Numbered from the stretch's first letter, positions 1 through 8,864 are shown. The stretch: DNA of 64,000 nucleotides from Planctomycetota bacterium (GCA_012959525.1 DUDB01000047.1:1-64000), one strand, 5' to 3'. Notes: generated by a model not told the origin, from the sequence alone. Made by a program: numbers and translations.

Positions 1-77
1 TGGTAGCGGGGGCAGGATTCGAACCTGCGACCTCCGGGTTATGAGCCCGACGAGCTGCCTGACTGCTCCACCCCGCG
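1..77 (-). tRNA. Initiator tRNA-Met (fMet, anticodon CAT)
   Basis: The reverse complement folds as a complete 77-nt tRNA including an encoded CCA end. The anticodon stem ends in three G-C pairs (GGG-CTCATAA-CCC), the hallmark of bacterial initiator tRNA. The first acceptor pair is unpaired, as expected for formylation, but it reads C1 with U72 instead of the usual C1-A72. The T arm carries GGTTCGAATCC. It lies 81 bp downstream of the next leftward gene. Confidence 0.96.
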
Positions 78-158
78 ACACTTGTGCGGGAATTCTAGGG
101 CCGAGTGGGAAGGAGTCAAGGGAACGCTTGGGATCCCGGCCATCGGGCCCTGGAAGGG

Positions 159-3008
159 TCAGGGCCGGGTCTGGATGGTCGGGGAGTACCCACCATCAGC
201 CGTGCCCGAGTCCCCATCGGTGACCTCGCCTTCGCTGTCGGTCCCGCCGTCATCTCCGGCGCCTTCGTCAGAATCGTCAGAATCGTCAGAATCGCCTTCG
301 GTCTCATCCGCTTCACCATCGCCTTCGTCACCCTCGCCCACGACCGGGTCGACCACCGGCGGATCTTCCGTGGCAACAGGTGGAGGCTCGGGAGTCAGCA
401 GGGCCTGGAGCTCGTCGCGGCGGGTGAGCCAAACCGTGTGGGCCTCGAGGTTGTCGATCAGGCCCCCGAGGTGGCGCCAGGTATCCTCTGCCGGAATGGG
501 ATAGCTCTCCGCGGCAGTCAGAGCCGGGAGGGGAGCGAAGACCGCCGCCACCCGTTCGGTGAGCTCCGCGCTGCCCCCGGCCATGGCCTGCTCCCAAAGG
601 AACTGGAGCGCCGTCGAACGCGAACCCACATCCGCCAGCCCCCCATCGGGCTGCATGAGACTTGTCAGGAACCAGTCGACGGTCTGAGCGCGGGTCGCGA
701 CCGTCAAGGCAGCCAACGCATCGGACGGCCAGCTGGAGATCCAGCCAACCACCAGGCGCAGACGGTGATCCGGCAATGGAGCACGGACAGGCGGTTCGGA
801 GTCGCCGAGCGGGGTCGGCTCATCCACCGGGGGCACCGTCGTCAGGCGACTCAACGTCGCCTCGGCACTCGAAACCCAGGCGGGGTCCACTGACGCCGGA
901 CCGAGATGGTGGATCAACGCGGCCAGAGTAGCTGAAGGACGGCCCTGATTGCTGTCGAGCAACGCGTCGAAGACCGGTGAAGCACTCAGGCCCTCGACCC
1001 AGCGCGACGCTGGAGGCAAAAGGGGCAGCAGTTCGAGATAGCGCAACTGCATGGCCGGCTCCGCGGCAGCCAAGCCCGGCAGAAGGCGCGACTCCACTGC
1101 AACGAGCAGCGCGCGGCGCAAGCGACGCGGGGGCGCGGTCGCGTCTTCGCCGACTTCCTCCAGGACAGCGTCCAGATCGGCATTTCCAAGGAGAGCGACG
1201 ATGCGCTGGATCAGTTCGCTCGAGGCGCCCCCCATGGCCTGATCCAGATACTCGGCGAACGGAGTCAGGAACGGCTCGCCGGGGAAACGACCGTGAACCA
1301 GGGCCACCTCAAGGGCATCGAGCAGAGCCAATTCGAGCCGCAGGGACTGGGCACGCTCGTGTTCGCCTTCCAGGGCTCCGAGGAGAGGCAGGATCTCGAG
1401 GAAGTAGGGGCTGGCGGCCACAAGATCCAGACGGACCTCAATCGGCAGGGTCACATCCGTCACCAGGGCGGTCAGGGCCAGGCCGGGGTCAAGTGCCGCG
1501 TCAGCTGCCGGATCCTCCAAACCCTCCGGCGCGCGATGCAAGCCGCGCACCTGCCACAAGCTCAAGACCGCCTCTTGGGATTCTGCTGTACGCGCCTGCA
1601 ACGCGTTCTGGCACAGGCCCACATGGGCCGCCAGAGCAATGTGCAACCGATCGTAGTCCACCGGGCGGTCGGAGGCTGACAGCAACGCCAGCAGCTGAGC
1701 ACTGGGCCCGATACCCGCGGCAAAATCATTGGGACCCGTGGCCGTCCATGGCAGACGGGAGAGAGCCGTGACCACCGTGTCTCCCAGTTCCAAGCGTGCC
1801 GTCACGGCAGGATCCAAGAGCGCAGCGCGTAGATGATCGATCTTCTCCGCTTCCGCCGACATGCCCTCGACCAATTCCAGTAATGCAACCAGAACGGCAT
1901 GGAAGGCAGCCGGGTCCGTCTCATTGGTCACGCGCTCGATCAACAGATCGATGGCTCCATCCGCTCCCAGAGCCCGGCGGCCTACGGCCTCGCGCACCAT
2001 TCCCGCCACCTGGGCACGCACGCCAGGATGGCCCTGGGCGAACAGCTCGCGCACCAGAGCCAGGCGACGCTGGGCTTCTGCAGCCGCAGCCTCAGCCGCA
2101 GCCTCAGCCTCGGCCTGGGCCTGGGCCTGGGCCTCCGGAGAGTCGTCGTTCCCCGGGGCAGCGGGAGGCGATCCATCCGGGACGGCCAACCTCAATTCGA
2201 GCATGCCCAGCGTCAACTCATCCACCCGAGCCTCAAGGGCGGCCAATTCCGCCACAGACAGGCAAGCCGTGTCGCGCCCATCCAAAGCAGGCCAAGCCTT
2301 AAGGAAGTCCGCATTCGTCTCAAACCAGCGGCCAAAGAGGTTGAAGAGGCCGCGACGGGCTGCCTCGATCGTACGCGCGTCCTGCGCACCGAGGCTCTTC
2401 GCCATGGCCGGGCCGAACTCGAACCAGCCCAGTTCGCCGACCACGCGTAGGGTGGCTGAAAGGACCTCTTTATCGGTGCTATCCCCTTCGGACTCCAGCA
2501 CTCCGTGCAGCAGTCCCAACCACAGCTCAGGCTGCTGATCAAAGGCCAGCTGCACCCAGGCACGAGCCTCCAGGCGCCGGTCTCCACGTCGGTCGTAGCG
2601 CGCGCCCGCCAGTCCAGGGGGAGTCGAGCGGCCAGCACGCAGGAGCATGACCCGGGCGGTGCTGTCCGGCGTGTTGGCAAAGGCCAGATCGGCCTGGTCG
2701 CGCATGGCCTGACCCTCTAGCCCCTCCAATAGGGCGTGCACCTCTCCCGTGCGTTGGCGTGCAACCTCGGAGCGTCGCAGGGCGGCCTCTATGGTGGCAC
2801 CGGTAGGGTCGGTATCACCCGGAACCTGCTCCTGTCGAGCCGCCAGCGCCACCTGGACTTCCCCGATGGAAGCCGTTTGAGGGCTCGCAGTGAGGGGCGC
2901 AGTGAGGGGCGCAGTGAGGGGCGCAAAGGCCATGAGCATGGTCCATACCGCCCACCCGGAGACCAGGCTCCGTGCCCAAACCCCACAGCGGGGTGTCCAC
3001 TTCCTCAT
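159..3008 (-). CDS. Large exported helical-repeat protein with acidic Ser/Asp/Glu tail
   Basis: Function not recognised. The chosen ATG at 3008 gives about 949 residues and places a basic n-region before a hydrophobic segment (roughly residues 12-30), so a signal peptide or anchor is likely. A GTG 24 codons upstream (3080) is possible. The body is alpha-helical and HEAT-like in places, with Leu/Ala-rich helices such as a stretch reading VVGELGWFEFGPAMAK. An Ala/Gln/Glu-rich linker lies near residue 300. The last 60 residues are very acidic (runs of D, E, S and G), typical of an extracytoplasmic low-complexity tail. Three DNA-level tandem repeats lie inside the gene. It is separated by 158 bp from aroK upstream and has no obvious operon partner. 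No enzymatic motif was found; a structural or scaffold role is only a guess. Confidence 0.8.
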   Translation of the reverse strand: MRKWTPRCGVWARSLVSGWAVWTMLMAFAPLTAPLTAPLTASPQTASIGEVQVALAARQEQVPGDTDPTGATIEAALRRSEVARQRTGEVHALLEGLEGQAMRDQADLAFANTPDSTARVMLLRAGRSTPPGLAGARYDRRGDRRLEARAWVQLAFDQQPELWLGLLHGVLESEGDSTDKEVLSATLRVVGELGWFEFGPAMAKSLGAQDARTIEAARRGLFNLFGRWFETNADFLKAWPALDGRDTACLSVAELAALEARVDELTLGMLELRLAVPDGSPPAAPGNDDSPEAQAQAQAEAEAAAEAAAAEAQRRLALVRELFAQGHPGVRAQVAGMVREAVGRRALGADGAIDLLIERVTNETDPAAFHAVLVALLELVEGMSAEAEKIDHLRAALLDPAVTARLELGDTVVTALSRLPWTATGPNDFAAGIGPSAQLLALLSASDRPVDYDRLHIALAAHVGLCQNALQARTAESQEAVLSLWQVRGLHRAPEGLEDPAADAALDPGLALTALVTDVTLPIEVRLDLVAASPYFLEILPLLGALEGEHERAQSLRLELALLDALEVALVHGRFPGEPFLTPFAEYLDQAMGGASSELIQRIVALLGNADLDAVLEEVGEDATAPPRRLRRALLVAVESRLLPGLAAAEPAMQLRYLELLPLLPPASRWVEGLSASPVFDALLDSNQGRPSATLAALIHHLGPASVDPAWVSSAEATLSRLTTVPPVDEPTPLGDSEPPVRAPLPDHRLRLVVGWISSWPSDALAALTVATRAQTVDWFLTSLMQPDGGLADVGSRSTALQFLWEQAMAGGSAELTERVAAVFAPLPALTAAESYPIPAEDTWRHLGGLIDNLEAHTVWLTRRDELQALLTPEPPPVATEDPPVVDPVVGEGDEGDGEADETEGDSDDSDDSDEGAGDDGGTDSEGEVTDGDSGTADGGYSPTIQTRP
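265..294. repeat. 9-bp tandem repeat encoding Ser-Asp-Asp units
   Basis: Three perfect copies of TCGTCAGAA plus a partial fourth lie within the 3' end of the large leftward gene. On the coding strand they give the SDD repeats of the acidic tail. In-frame units of 9 bp can expand or contract without disrupting the protein. Confidence 0.85.
2081..2135. repeat. Degenerate 6/12-bp repeat encoding Ala/Gln/Glu linker
   Basis: GCCTGG, GCCTCA and GCCGCA hexamers are repeated in tandem inside the large leftward gene. They encode an Ala-Gln/Ala-Glu alternating linker around residue 300 of the protein. The structure is low-complexity and in frame. Confidence 0.7.
2889..2924. repeat. 12-bp tandem repeat near the 5' end of the large leftward gene
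   Basis: Three perfect copies of AGTGAGGGGCGC. On the coding strand they give tandem APLT units just after the predicted signal segment. Confidence 0.85.
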
Positions 3009-3166
3009 GCAGCAATACAAGTTCGTTCTTATCCAGGCTCCTAGGCACCATCTTACGGACGAGCGCGCTCGGTGTAGCACACCAACTTGGGGATTCGGGG
3101 CAGTTTGTATACCCAGGGCGCGGCCCTTCCCAACCGGCCCAAGCGGCCCAACCGAGGCCGAAACGC

Positions 3167-3694
3167 TCAGGTCTCTGCGATCAGGAGCGCCAGAACTTCG
3201 TCCGGATCACCACTCGCGTCGATCCGCGCCGCGCTCACCTCGGCATAGAACTCCCTGCGCTCCTCTTCCATCGCCCGCCATTCGTCAAGTGGAGGGCCTG
3301 TGCTCAAGGCTGGGCGCACCGTGGCATCCGACGTCGCGCGCATAACCAGTTGTTCGGCGGGGGCATGGAGCCACAGGCAACGAGCTCTCGTGCGCAAGAG
3401 TTCCCTGTTGGCGGCACGCAACACAATGCCTCCTCCGGTGGCGGCAACGCGCGGCCCATCCTCCCGCAGGACACGCTCCAGGGCGGCGGACTCCAGGTCA
3501 CGGAAGCCCTCCTCGCCCAGATCCCGCAGGCAATCACCGGCACTGCGCGCAGGACCCACGCGATCGGGCTCGAGCTCGTCGTCCAGATCCACGAACGGCA
3601 GGGAGAGGTGCTCCGCCAGGCGGCGCCCGAGGGTCGTCTTGCCCACGCAGCGCAGGCCCACCAAACACAGGGTCGAAAGCCCGTCGTGGCTCAT
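3167..3694 (-). CDS. aroK: Shikimate kinase
   Basis: Cytoplasmic ATP-dependent phosphorylation of shikimate at the 3-OH, the fifth step of chorismate synthesis. At 175 residues the length is normal for the family. A Walker A loop runs G13 to T21 (catalytic K19), followed by a DLDD substrate/Mg motif at 36-39, Arg65 in the FRDLE context, the shikimate-binding GGG at 87-89 and an RPAL lid motif near residue 127. The ATG overlaps the stop of the upstream AroD-AroE fusion gene by 4 bp (ATGA), so the two are translationally coupled and supply three consecutive pathway steps. Family assignment is firm. Confidence 0.95.
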   Translation of the reverse strand: MSHDGLSTLCLVGLRCVGKTTLGRRLAEHLSLPFVDLDDELEPDRVGPARSAGDCLRDLGEEGFRDLESAALERVLREDGPRVAATGGGIVLRAANRELLRTRARCLWLHAPAEQLVMRATSDATVRPALSTGPPLDEWRAMEEERREFYAEVSAARIDASGDPDEVLALLIAET

Positions 3695-5223
3695 GAAGCC
3701 ACGGCCTCGCCCGAAGCCAGACCCAGCGCCCCTTCCAGGGCCGCGCGCATCAGGGGCTCATCGGGCGCGGCGCTCGTGAAGGTCTTGTACTGGGCGAGGG
3801 CCTGCCGCAAGAACCACTCTGCACCCGGAATGGGAAAGGCTCCCCGTGCCGCGGCCTGCACCATGAGCGGGGTGCGCAGCGGGCGGTAGACGGCATCCAG
3901 GACGAGGGTGCCGGGACGGATCCAATCGGCGGGGACGGGAATCTGTTCGGGGTCGGTGGCCTCCGGATCCCCACATCCGGTGCCCACGGGGGTGCAGTGC
4001 ACGAGCACGTCATGGGGTGTCCGCCCGATGGCGTCCCAGTCCACCGCGCGGCAGCCCAGCTCCTTGGCCAGAGCCCGGGCGGCCTCGGGGCGGCGAGCCG
4101 CCACGAGGGCATCGAGGCCCATGGCCTGCAGTGCGCGCAGCGCCGCCCGCGCGGCTCCTCCCGCACCCAGGACCAGACCCTCTCGAGGAGGTCCGTCCAA
4201 GAGTGGCAGGGCCGCCTCCAGGGTGGCCTGGACCGCGGGAGCGTCGGAGTTCGTAGCGCGCCATCCGGTTCCCTCGCGCACGAGCGTGTTCGCCGCACCG
4301 GCCTCGCGTGCCTCGCCGTCCGCCGCCTCCGCGCGCGCCAGAGCTCGCTCCTTGAAGGGCGCCGTCACAGAGAAACCACGGAAGACCGGGTCGTCGGCCA
4401 GATCCAGGAAGGCGTCGAAGTTCTCGGGCTCGAAGGCCAGATAGACCGCGTCGAAACCCGCGCGCTTGAAGGCCATGCCCTGTACGCGCGGGGAGAGGGA
4501 GTGGCCGATCGGACGGCCCACCACGCCCAGCACTCCGGTCGCCGGCCCCACCCCGCCTGGCGGCAGGATGCCAAGTAACTCGTCTAATCGCAGCTGACCC
4601 GGGGCGGTGGCGTCGAGTGCGGCACTACCCGGCAGGAGCGCGGGCGCGCTGTAGGTGAAGGGCGAACCGAAGATCGGCGCGAGCACGCGCGTGAAGGATC
4701 CGGCTGCTCCGGAGCAAAAGGCGATCAGTCCCCCGCGTGCGTGCCGCAGGTGGCGCAACATGCGCAGGCCGTCCTCGGTGTTCGCGGCGTGAGTGACGAG
4801 CTTGATCACGTCGCCCTCGTACAGGACAGCGCGCACCTCTTCATCGAAGGCCGCCAGGTCTTCGGGGGTGCCCTCCGTGTCGTGGCGCGAGACGATGCGG
4901 TGGCAGGGCGGGGGCACTTCGCCCAGGTCCAAGGAGAGGGTCCAGTCGACATCCACGAAGCGCGCACCGGCCCGGGCGGCCCGCTGCAGGATCTCAAGGC
5001 GCTCCTCCACGCTGCCCGCAAAGGACCCGAAGGCCTCGGGGCCATGAAGCGCTACGACCACGGGCTTACCAACGGCCTTGAAGAGTTCAGCCAGCGCCTC
5101 CTCATCCGCATCGGGCACGGCGTCGAGGCGCAGCTCGACCAGATCGGCGAGGGGTGCCTGACGCTCGGCCTCGGCGCGCAGGCCCTCAAGGGTCGGGGCC
5201 AGGATGGAGACGACGTGAACCAT
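3691..5223 (-). CDS. aroDE: Bifunctional 3-dehydroquinate dehydratase (type I) / shikimate dehydrogenase
   Basis: A single 510-residue protein carries two shikimate-pathway enzymes. Residues 1-220 form a type I dehydroquinate dehydratase with the catalytic His114 (SRHD) and Schiff-base Lys141 (VIKLV). Residues 230-505 form an NADP-dependent shikimate dehydrogenase with the shikimate-binding GHSLSP (240-245), catalytic Lys291, Asn312, Asp327 and the nucleotide loop GAGGAAR (353-359). Such AroD-AroE fusions are known in plants and Chlamydia. Most bacteria keep the genes separate. It is followed with a 4-bp overlap by aroK and preceded 18 bp upstream by a DUF2520-type Rossmann protein. Both active sites look intact, except that the usual NTDG near Asp327 reads NSDAP. 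Confidence 0.95.
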   Translation of the reverse strand: MVHVVSILAPTLEGLRAEAERQAPLADLVELRLDAVPDADEEALAELFKAVGKPVVVALHGPEAFGSFAGSVEERLEILQRAARAGARFVDVDWTLSLDLGEVPPPCHRIVSRHDTEGTPEDLAAFDEEVRAVLYEGDVIKLVTHAANTEDGLRMLRHLRHARGGLIAFCSGAAGSFTRVLAPIFGSPFTYSAPALLPGSAALDATAPGQLRLDELLGILPPGGVGPATGVLGVVGRPIGHSLSPRVQGMAFKRAGFDAVYLAFEPENFDAFLDLADDPVFRGFSVTAPFKERALARAEAADGEAREAGAANTLVREGTGWRATNSDAPAVQATLEAALPLLDGPPREGLVLGAGGAARAALRALQAMGLDALVAARRPEAARALAKELGCRAVDWDAIGRTPHDVLVHCTPVGTGCGDPEATDPEQIPVPADWIRPGTLVLDAVYRPLRTPLMVQAAARGAFPIPGAEWFLRQALAQYKTFTSAAPDEPLMRAALEGALGLASGEAVAS

Positions 5224-5241
5224 GGTGGATGTGGGCTCGGG

Positions 5242-6090
5242 CTACTCTTCCGAGAGGGCCCGGATGGGAGCGAGTGCCGCTTCGGTCGCGCCCTGCTTAC
5301 GCGCCAACTCCAGCAGGGGCGCGAGCAGGGCCCGGTACGCCGCGCGCGCCTCGGGATCGAGGACGGACAGATGTCCGGCAAGGACCTCGGCATCCCCGCG
5401 GGCAACGGGACCCGTCAGGGCCGCCTCCGAACCAAGCGCGGCCACATTCGCCAACACGCCCTGTCCCAGGTGGGTAAGCCCACGGCCCAGGTCCTCGGCC
5501 GTGCTGCTCGGAGCCAAGGCGTCAGCCCCGTTGGCGAGCGCCAGCTCGAACAGGGCAACCAGTCCGTTGGCCGCCAGGGCCGCGGCGGCGTGGTACAGCG
5601 GGCGTTGATCTTCCAGCACCTCGATAGGCCGTGCTCCCAGGAGCTCGGCTACCTGCCTGGCGGCATCGAGTGCCGCCGGGTCGCCGAACACGCTCACCGT
5701 GGCCCCCCGCAGGTGTCGCGCGGCAGCCTCGGCCCCCCCGGCGGGAACGCTGACAAGAGGATGTAGTCCCCCCACCGCACAGCCCGCGTCCGCCAGAGCC
5801 TTGAGGGGCAACGCCCCGTGGAACCCGCTGGTGTGCAGGACGACTGCGGGCAGGCAACCCTCTTCCACCAGCTGCCCGGCGAGATTATCGATGCCCGAGT
5901 CGCTGATCGCCATCAGCGCCAAGTCGGCACCGGCCACGTCCCCCAGAGAGGCGCAGGCGCCTGATCCCAAGACGCTGGAATCCCGAGCCCAAAGTAACAC
6001 CTCACAGGAAGCCTCCTGCAGAGCAAGAGCCAGGGCACGGGCCAGGGCCCCGGAGCCGAGCACGGCGATCTTGGTCAGGGAGGTGGACAT
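5242..6090 (-). CDS. Rossmann-fold DUF2520 domain protein (putative NADP-dependent oxidoreductase)
   Basis: 282 residues. The N-terminus carries a dinucleotide-binding glycine loop (VLGSGALARALA, residues 10-21), and the middle has the HTSG and LHPL motifs seen in the ProC/6PGDH-like superfamily. The C-terminal half matches the DUF2520 helical domain, with conserved LYHAAAALAANGL and ALTGPVARGD segments. The substrate is unknown for the family. It sits 18 bp upstream of the AroD-AroE fusion gene in the same direction, which suggests co-transcription with shikimate genes, though the family is found in many contexts. No signal peptide is seen, so it is cytoplasmic. Confidence 0.85.
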   Translation of the reverse strand: MSTSLTKIAVLGSGALARALALALQEASCEVLLWARDSSVLGSGACASLGDVAGADLALMAISDSGIDNLAGQLVEEGCLPAVVLHTSGFHGALPLKALADAGCAVGGLHPLVSVPAGGAEAAARHLRGATVSVFGDPAALDAARQVAELLGARPIEVLEDQRPLYHAAAALAANGLVALFELALANGADALAPSSTAEDLGRGLTHLGQGVLANVAALGSEAALTGPVARGDAEVLAGHLSVLDPEARAAYRALLAPLLELARKQGATEAALAPIRALSEE

Positions 6091-6146
6091 ACCGGGCCAA
6101 CCATACGCTGTCGAGCGCAGGATTCACGCCCCGAAAGTACCGCACC

Positions 6147-7037
6147 CTACTCCTCGCCGGAGAGCCCCCATCCCGCCACCCGCGTCGAAGCGGCCTCGTG
6201 GGTCCAGTTGAAGTGCAGGGGCGTGACGGCGATCGCGCCGGCCTGGTAGGCGGCTGTGTCCGTGCCCTCGGGAGCCGTGCGCTCGAAGCCGATGGTCGCG
6301 CGTACGCCAAAGCTGCCGTCCTCGAGTTCCTTGAGCCGGAAGCCCCGAACCCGCAGGTAGCGTCCCCCCATCGGGGCGACCACCACCGGCTGAACGCCCT
6401 CGCCGCGATGGCGCGGCACGTTGACGGCGTAGACCACTCCCGGGTCGGCGCCCTCGCTGAGGATCCGGCGGGCCAGTTGCAGGGTGAAGCGCGCCGCGCG
6501 CTCGGACTCCCGCGGGTCCTGCTGGGAGACGGCGATGGCCGGGACACCCAGGCCAACGGCTTCCATGGCCGCGCCCACGGTTCCCGAGTAGTGCGCGACC
6601 TCCCCCACATTGGCCCCGGCGTTGATGCCCGAGACCACCAGATCGAAGCCCCGCTCGCCACCCAACGCGAGGATCCCGAAGGCGGCGGCGTCGGAGGGCG
6701 TGCCCTCCAGGGACCAGGCCTCGCTCGCTCCCTCGATCTCCACCTTCCTGGCGATGTGCTCACCACGCAGCACGACGGTGGACTGACTGGAGCCCGAGCG
6801 GTTCTCCGAGGGCGCGGAGACGACGACCTCGCCGAGCTCGCCCAGGACCCGGACCACGGCCGCGAGTCCGGCGGACTCCCAACCGTCGTCATTGGTGACC
6901 AGGATGCGCACGGGCTGGGGTGGAGCCTCTTGGGTCGGTTCCTGTAGACCCGGATCGGGCAGGAAAACGAGCGGTGCCGTGGCGCCCGGGGCGAAGCCGC
7001 CCACGAGCAGGCACAGGGTCATGGTCGCGTTCTTCAT
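6147..7037 (-). CDS. surE: SurE-family 5'/3'-nucleotidase, probably exported
   Basis: Acid-phosphatase-fold nucleotidase acting on nucleoside monophosphates. The metal site is visible: VTNDDG (Asp50, Asp51), SGSSQS (81-86), GTPSDA and the SGINAGANVG loop with Asn139, then SGTVGAAMEA. Residues 1-40 precede the usual SurE start and contain a hydrophobic run (TMTLCLLVGGFAPGA) followed by a Pro-rich linker, resembling a signal peptide plus spacer. SurE is usually leaderless, so an exported version is unusual. It begins 98 bp from the divergent lipoprotein gene and ends 56 bp before the DUF2520 gene. Confidence 0.93.
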   Translation of the reverse strand: MKNATMTLCLLVGGFAPGATAPLVFLPDPGLQEPTQEAPPQPVRILVTNDDGWESAGLAAVVRVLGELGEVVVSAPSENRSGSSQSTVVLRGEHIARKVEIEGASEAWSLEGTPSDAAAFGILALGGERGFDLVVSGINAGANVGEVAHYSGTVGAAMEAVGLGVPAIAVSQQDPRESERAARFTLQLARRILSEGADPGVVYAVNVPRHRGEGVQPVVVAPMGGRYLRVRGFRLKELEDGSFGVRATIGFERTAPEGTDTAAYQAGAIAVTPLHFNWTHEAASTRVAGWGLSGEE

Positions 7038-7135
7038 GATGCCCGCATCCTAGCGACCCCACACTGTGACGGGCGACGCCCCGGGGCCAGAGCGTGGTGG
7101 GTGGCGTATGAGAGCGCTTTCCCTAGGCTGTCGGC

Positions 7136-7993
7136 ATGCGCAACACCCTCGCACTGCTCCTGGTCCTGGCCGGTCTGGCCTCCTGCGCCCAGACGCCTGA
7201 AGGCAACACTCTCCCCCCCGGTCCCGAGAGGCTGCGCGTCATGACATTCAACATACGCAACGGCATGGCACGGGATGGCGAACACAACTGGCCCGCCCGT
7301 CGGGACCTGGTCGCCGAACGGATCAGGACTACCGATCCGGATGTGTTGGCACTCCAGGAGGCCTTCGCCTTCCAACTCGTCGACCTGGCCGATGTGCTGG
7401 CCGGTTACACCAAGATCGGACAGCACCGCGAGGGGGGGCAAGGCGGTGAGTTCTCCGGCTTGTTCGTTCGGAACAACCTGCGGGTCGTGGACCAGGGCGA
7501 GTTCTGGTTCTCGGAGTCTCCTGAAGTCCCGGGCAGCAAGAGCTGGGACAGCAGCCTGCCGCGCATGACGGCTTGGGTGGATCTGGGTTTCGACGCCAGC
7601 AACCGCGGCGTTCGGATCTACGGCACCCACTACGATCACCGCGGGCCCGAGGCGCGCAAGCGCGCCTCGGAGATGATCGTGGCCCACGCGGTGGGCGTCG
7701 AGCGGGTGATCGTGATGGGCGATCTGAACGCGAAGGCCGAAAATCCTCCTTTGCGAGCCTATTGGGATGCCGACTTCAGCTCGGCCGTGGGAACGACCCT
7801 CCCCGACGAGACGCGCGGGACCTTCAACGGATTCCGGGACGAGACGGGCGGGGGCCGGGACCGACGCATCGACTTCGTACTCCTGCGCGGGGCACTGCAG
7901 GCGGAGAGCGCCGCCATTCTGGGCGGCCGGGTGGAGGGTCTATTCCCCTCCGATCACGACGCCGTCAAAGCGAGCGTGGTGCTGATCGATTGA
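7136..7993 (+). CDS. Endonuclease/exonuclease/phosphatase (EEP) family lipoprotein
   Basis: 285 residues. The N-terminus is a lipoprotein signal with lipobox LASC (Cys17), so the enzyme is expected to be membrane-tethered outside the cytoplasm. EEP/DNase I-fold motifs follow in order: MTFNIRNG (metal Asn39), DVLALQE (Glu75), GTHYDHRG (catalytic His), MGDLNAKAEN (Asp/Asn pair), RRIDFV and the terminal SDHDAV with the general-base His. The substrate could be a phosphodiester, a phospholipid or a phosphate monoester; the sequence does not decide. It is divergent from surE across a 98-bp gap. Confidence 0.9.
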   Translation: MRNTLALLLVLAGLASCAQTPEGNTLPPGPERLRVMTFNIRNGMARDGEHNWPARRDLVAERIRTTDPDVLALQEAFAFQLVDLADVLAGYTKIGQHREGGQGGEFSGLFVRNNLRVVDQGEFWFSESPEVPGSKSWDSSLPRMTAWVDLGFDASNRGVRIYGTHYDHRGPEARKRASEMIVAHAVGVERVIVMGDLNAKAENPPLRAYWDADFSSAVGTTLPDETRGTFNGFRDETGGGRDRRIDFVLLRGALQAESAAILGGRVEGLFPSDHDAVKASVVLID

Positions 7994-8035
7994 ACGGGTG
8001 CCCCCGGGAGAGGCGCATGGGGCAGGGGGCTTGAA

Positions 8036-8059
8036 TGGGCTCGTGCTTTTTGCAGCCCA
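8036..8059 (+). terminator. Possible terminator hairpin after the EEP lipoprotein gene
   Basis: TGGGCT (8036-8041) pairs with AGCCCA (8054-8059), with two further G-C pairs around a TTTTT loop. There is no T-run after the stem, so only weak support for factor-independent termination. Confidence 0.35.
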
Positions 8060-8159
8060 CTCCGCGTACCATGGAGAATCGTGTGCGTCATGGACGCCCG
8101 TTCGCACGACAACCCTTCGCAAACCTGAAACGCCCGTCTCCGATGGGCTGGCAGTCGCC

Positions 8160-8846
8160 ATGAAGAATCTCTCATTCAGTCTCCTCGTCACAGTCCTTGT
8201 CTTGAGCGGTGGGGCGGCCGCGGTGACCAGCCTGTTGTTGCACACATCGGCGCCGACCCCTGCGGAGGCCCCGGTGCTACCGGATGTGAACCTCAATGCC
8301 CGGTTGAAGGCCCTGCGCGAAGAGAATGCCCTCCTGAGCCAACGGATCGACGCACTTGAGATGCGCCCGGTGGCGACTCAGCGTATTCCCGCAGGAGCCG
8401 TCTCCGATCCTGGTTTCGAACAGGAGGTCCGGGAGTGGATGGCGTCGTTCAAGAACGGTGGCGGGCCTGCACCCGTCGGCATACAGACCAAAGTCGAGGA
8501 CGTTCTGGCAAACATCCGCCAGGAGGAAGCCGCTGCCAAGCAGCAGGTCCAAGAGCAAAAGCGTGAAGAGTGGATCACTGGAACGATGGCCAAACTCAGC
8601 CCACAGTTGGGCCTCTCCGTGACTCAGGAGGATGAGCTGCGCGACGTCTGGATCGCTAATAACGACAGGGACAATGAACTGGATCGCATGTGGGGGGCGG
8701 GAGAGATCGACAGCCAGGCCGCCGGCGAGCTCAAGCGCTCCAACCACGAAGAACACCAAGCGGACCTCCAGGGGGTCCTCTCTCCGGCGCAGTACGAGGA
8801 GTACCACGGCTTCTTCGCGAACCGCGGGGGCGGACGCGGCAAGTAG
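8160..8846 (+). CDS. Membrane-anchored coiled-coil protein, hypothetical
   Basis: 228 residues from the ATG at 8160. An upstream in-frame ATG exists at 7998, but the intervening peptide has no membrane logic, whereas 8160 places a transmembrane or signal segment at residues 5-28 (LSFSLLVTVLVLSGGAAAV). Residues 45-65 form a heptad-like coil (LKALREENALLSQRIDALE) and a second charged helical region covers 110-220. The C-terminus is Gly/Arg-rich. The pattern of a single anchor plus helices rich in Glu, Gln and Lys resembles periplasmic sensor or chaperone-like (Spy/CpxP-type) proteins, but no LTxxQ motif is clear. Function unknown. Confidence 0.75.
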   Translation: MKNLSFSLLVTVLVLSGGAAAVTSLLLHTSAPTPAEAPVLPDVNLNARLKALREENALLSQRIDALEMRPVATQRIPAGAVSDPGFEQEVREWMASFKNGGGPAPVGIQTKVEDVLANIRQEEAAAKQQVQEQKREEWITGTMAKLSPQLGLSVTQEDELRDVWIANNDRDNELDRMWGAGEIDSQAAGELKRSNHEEHQADLQGVLSPAQYEEYHGFFANRGGGRGK

Positions 8847-8864
8847 GCGCCCGAGCCCCGGAAC

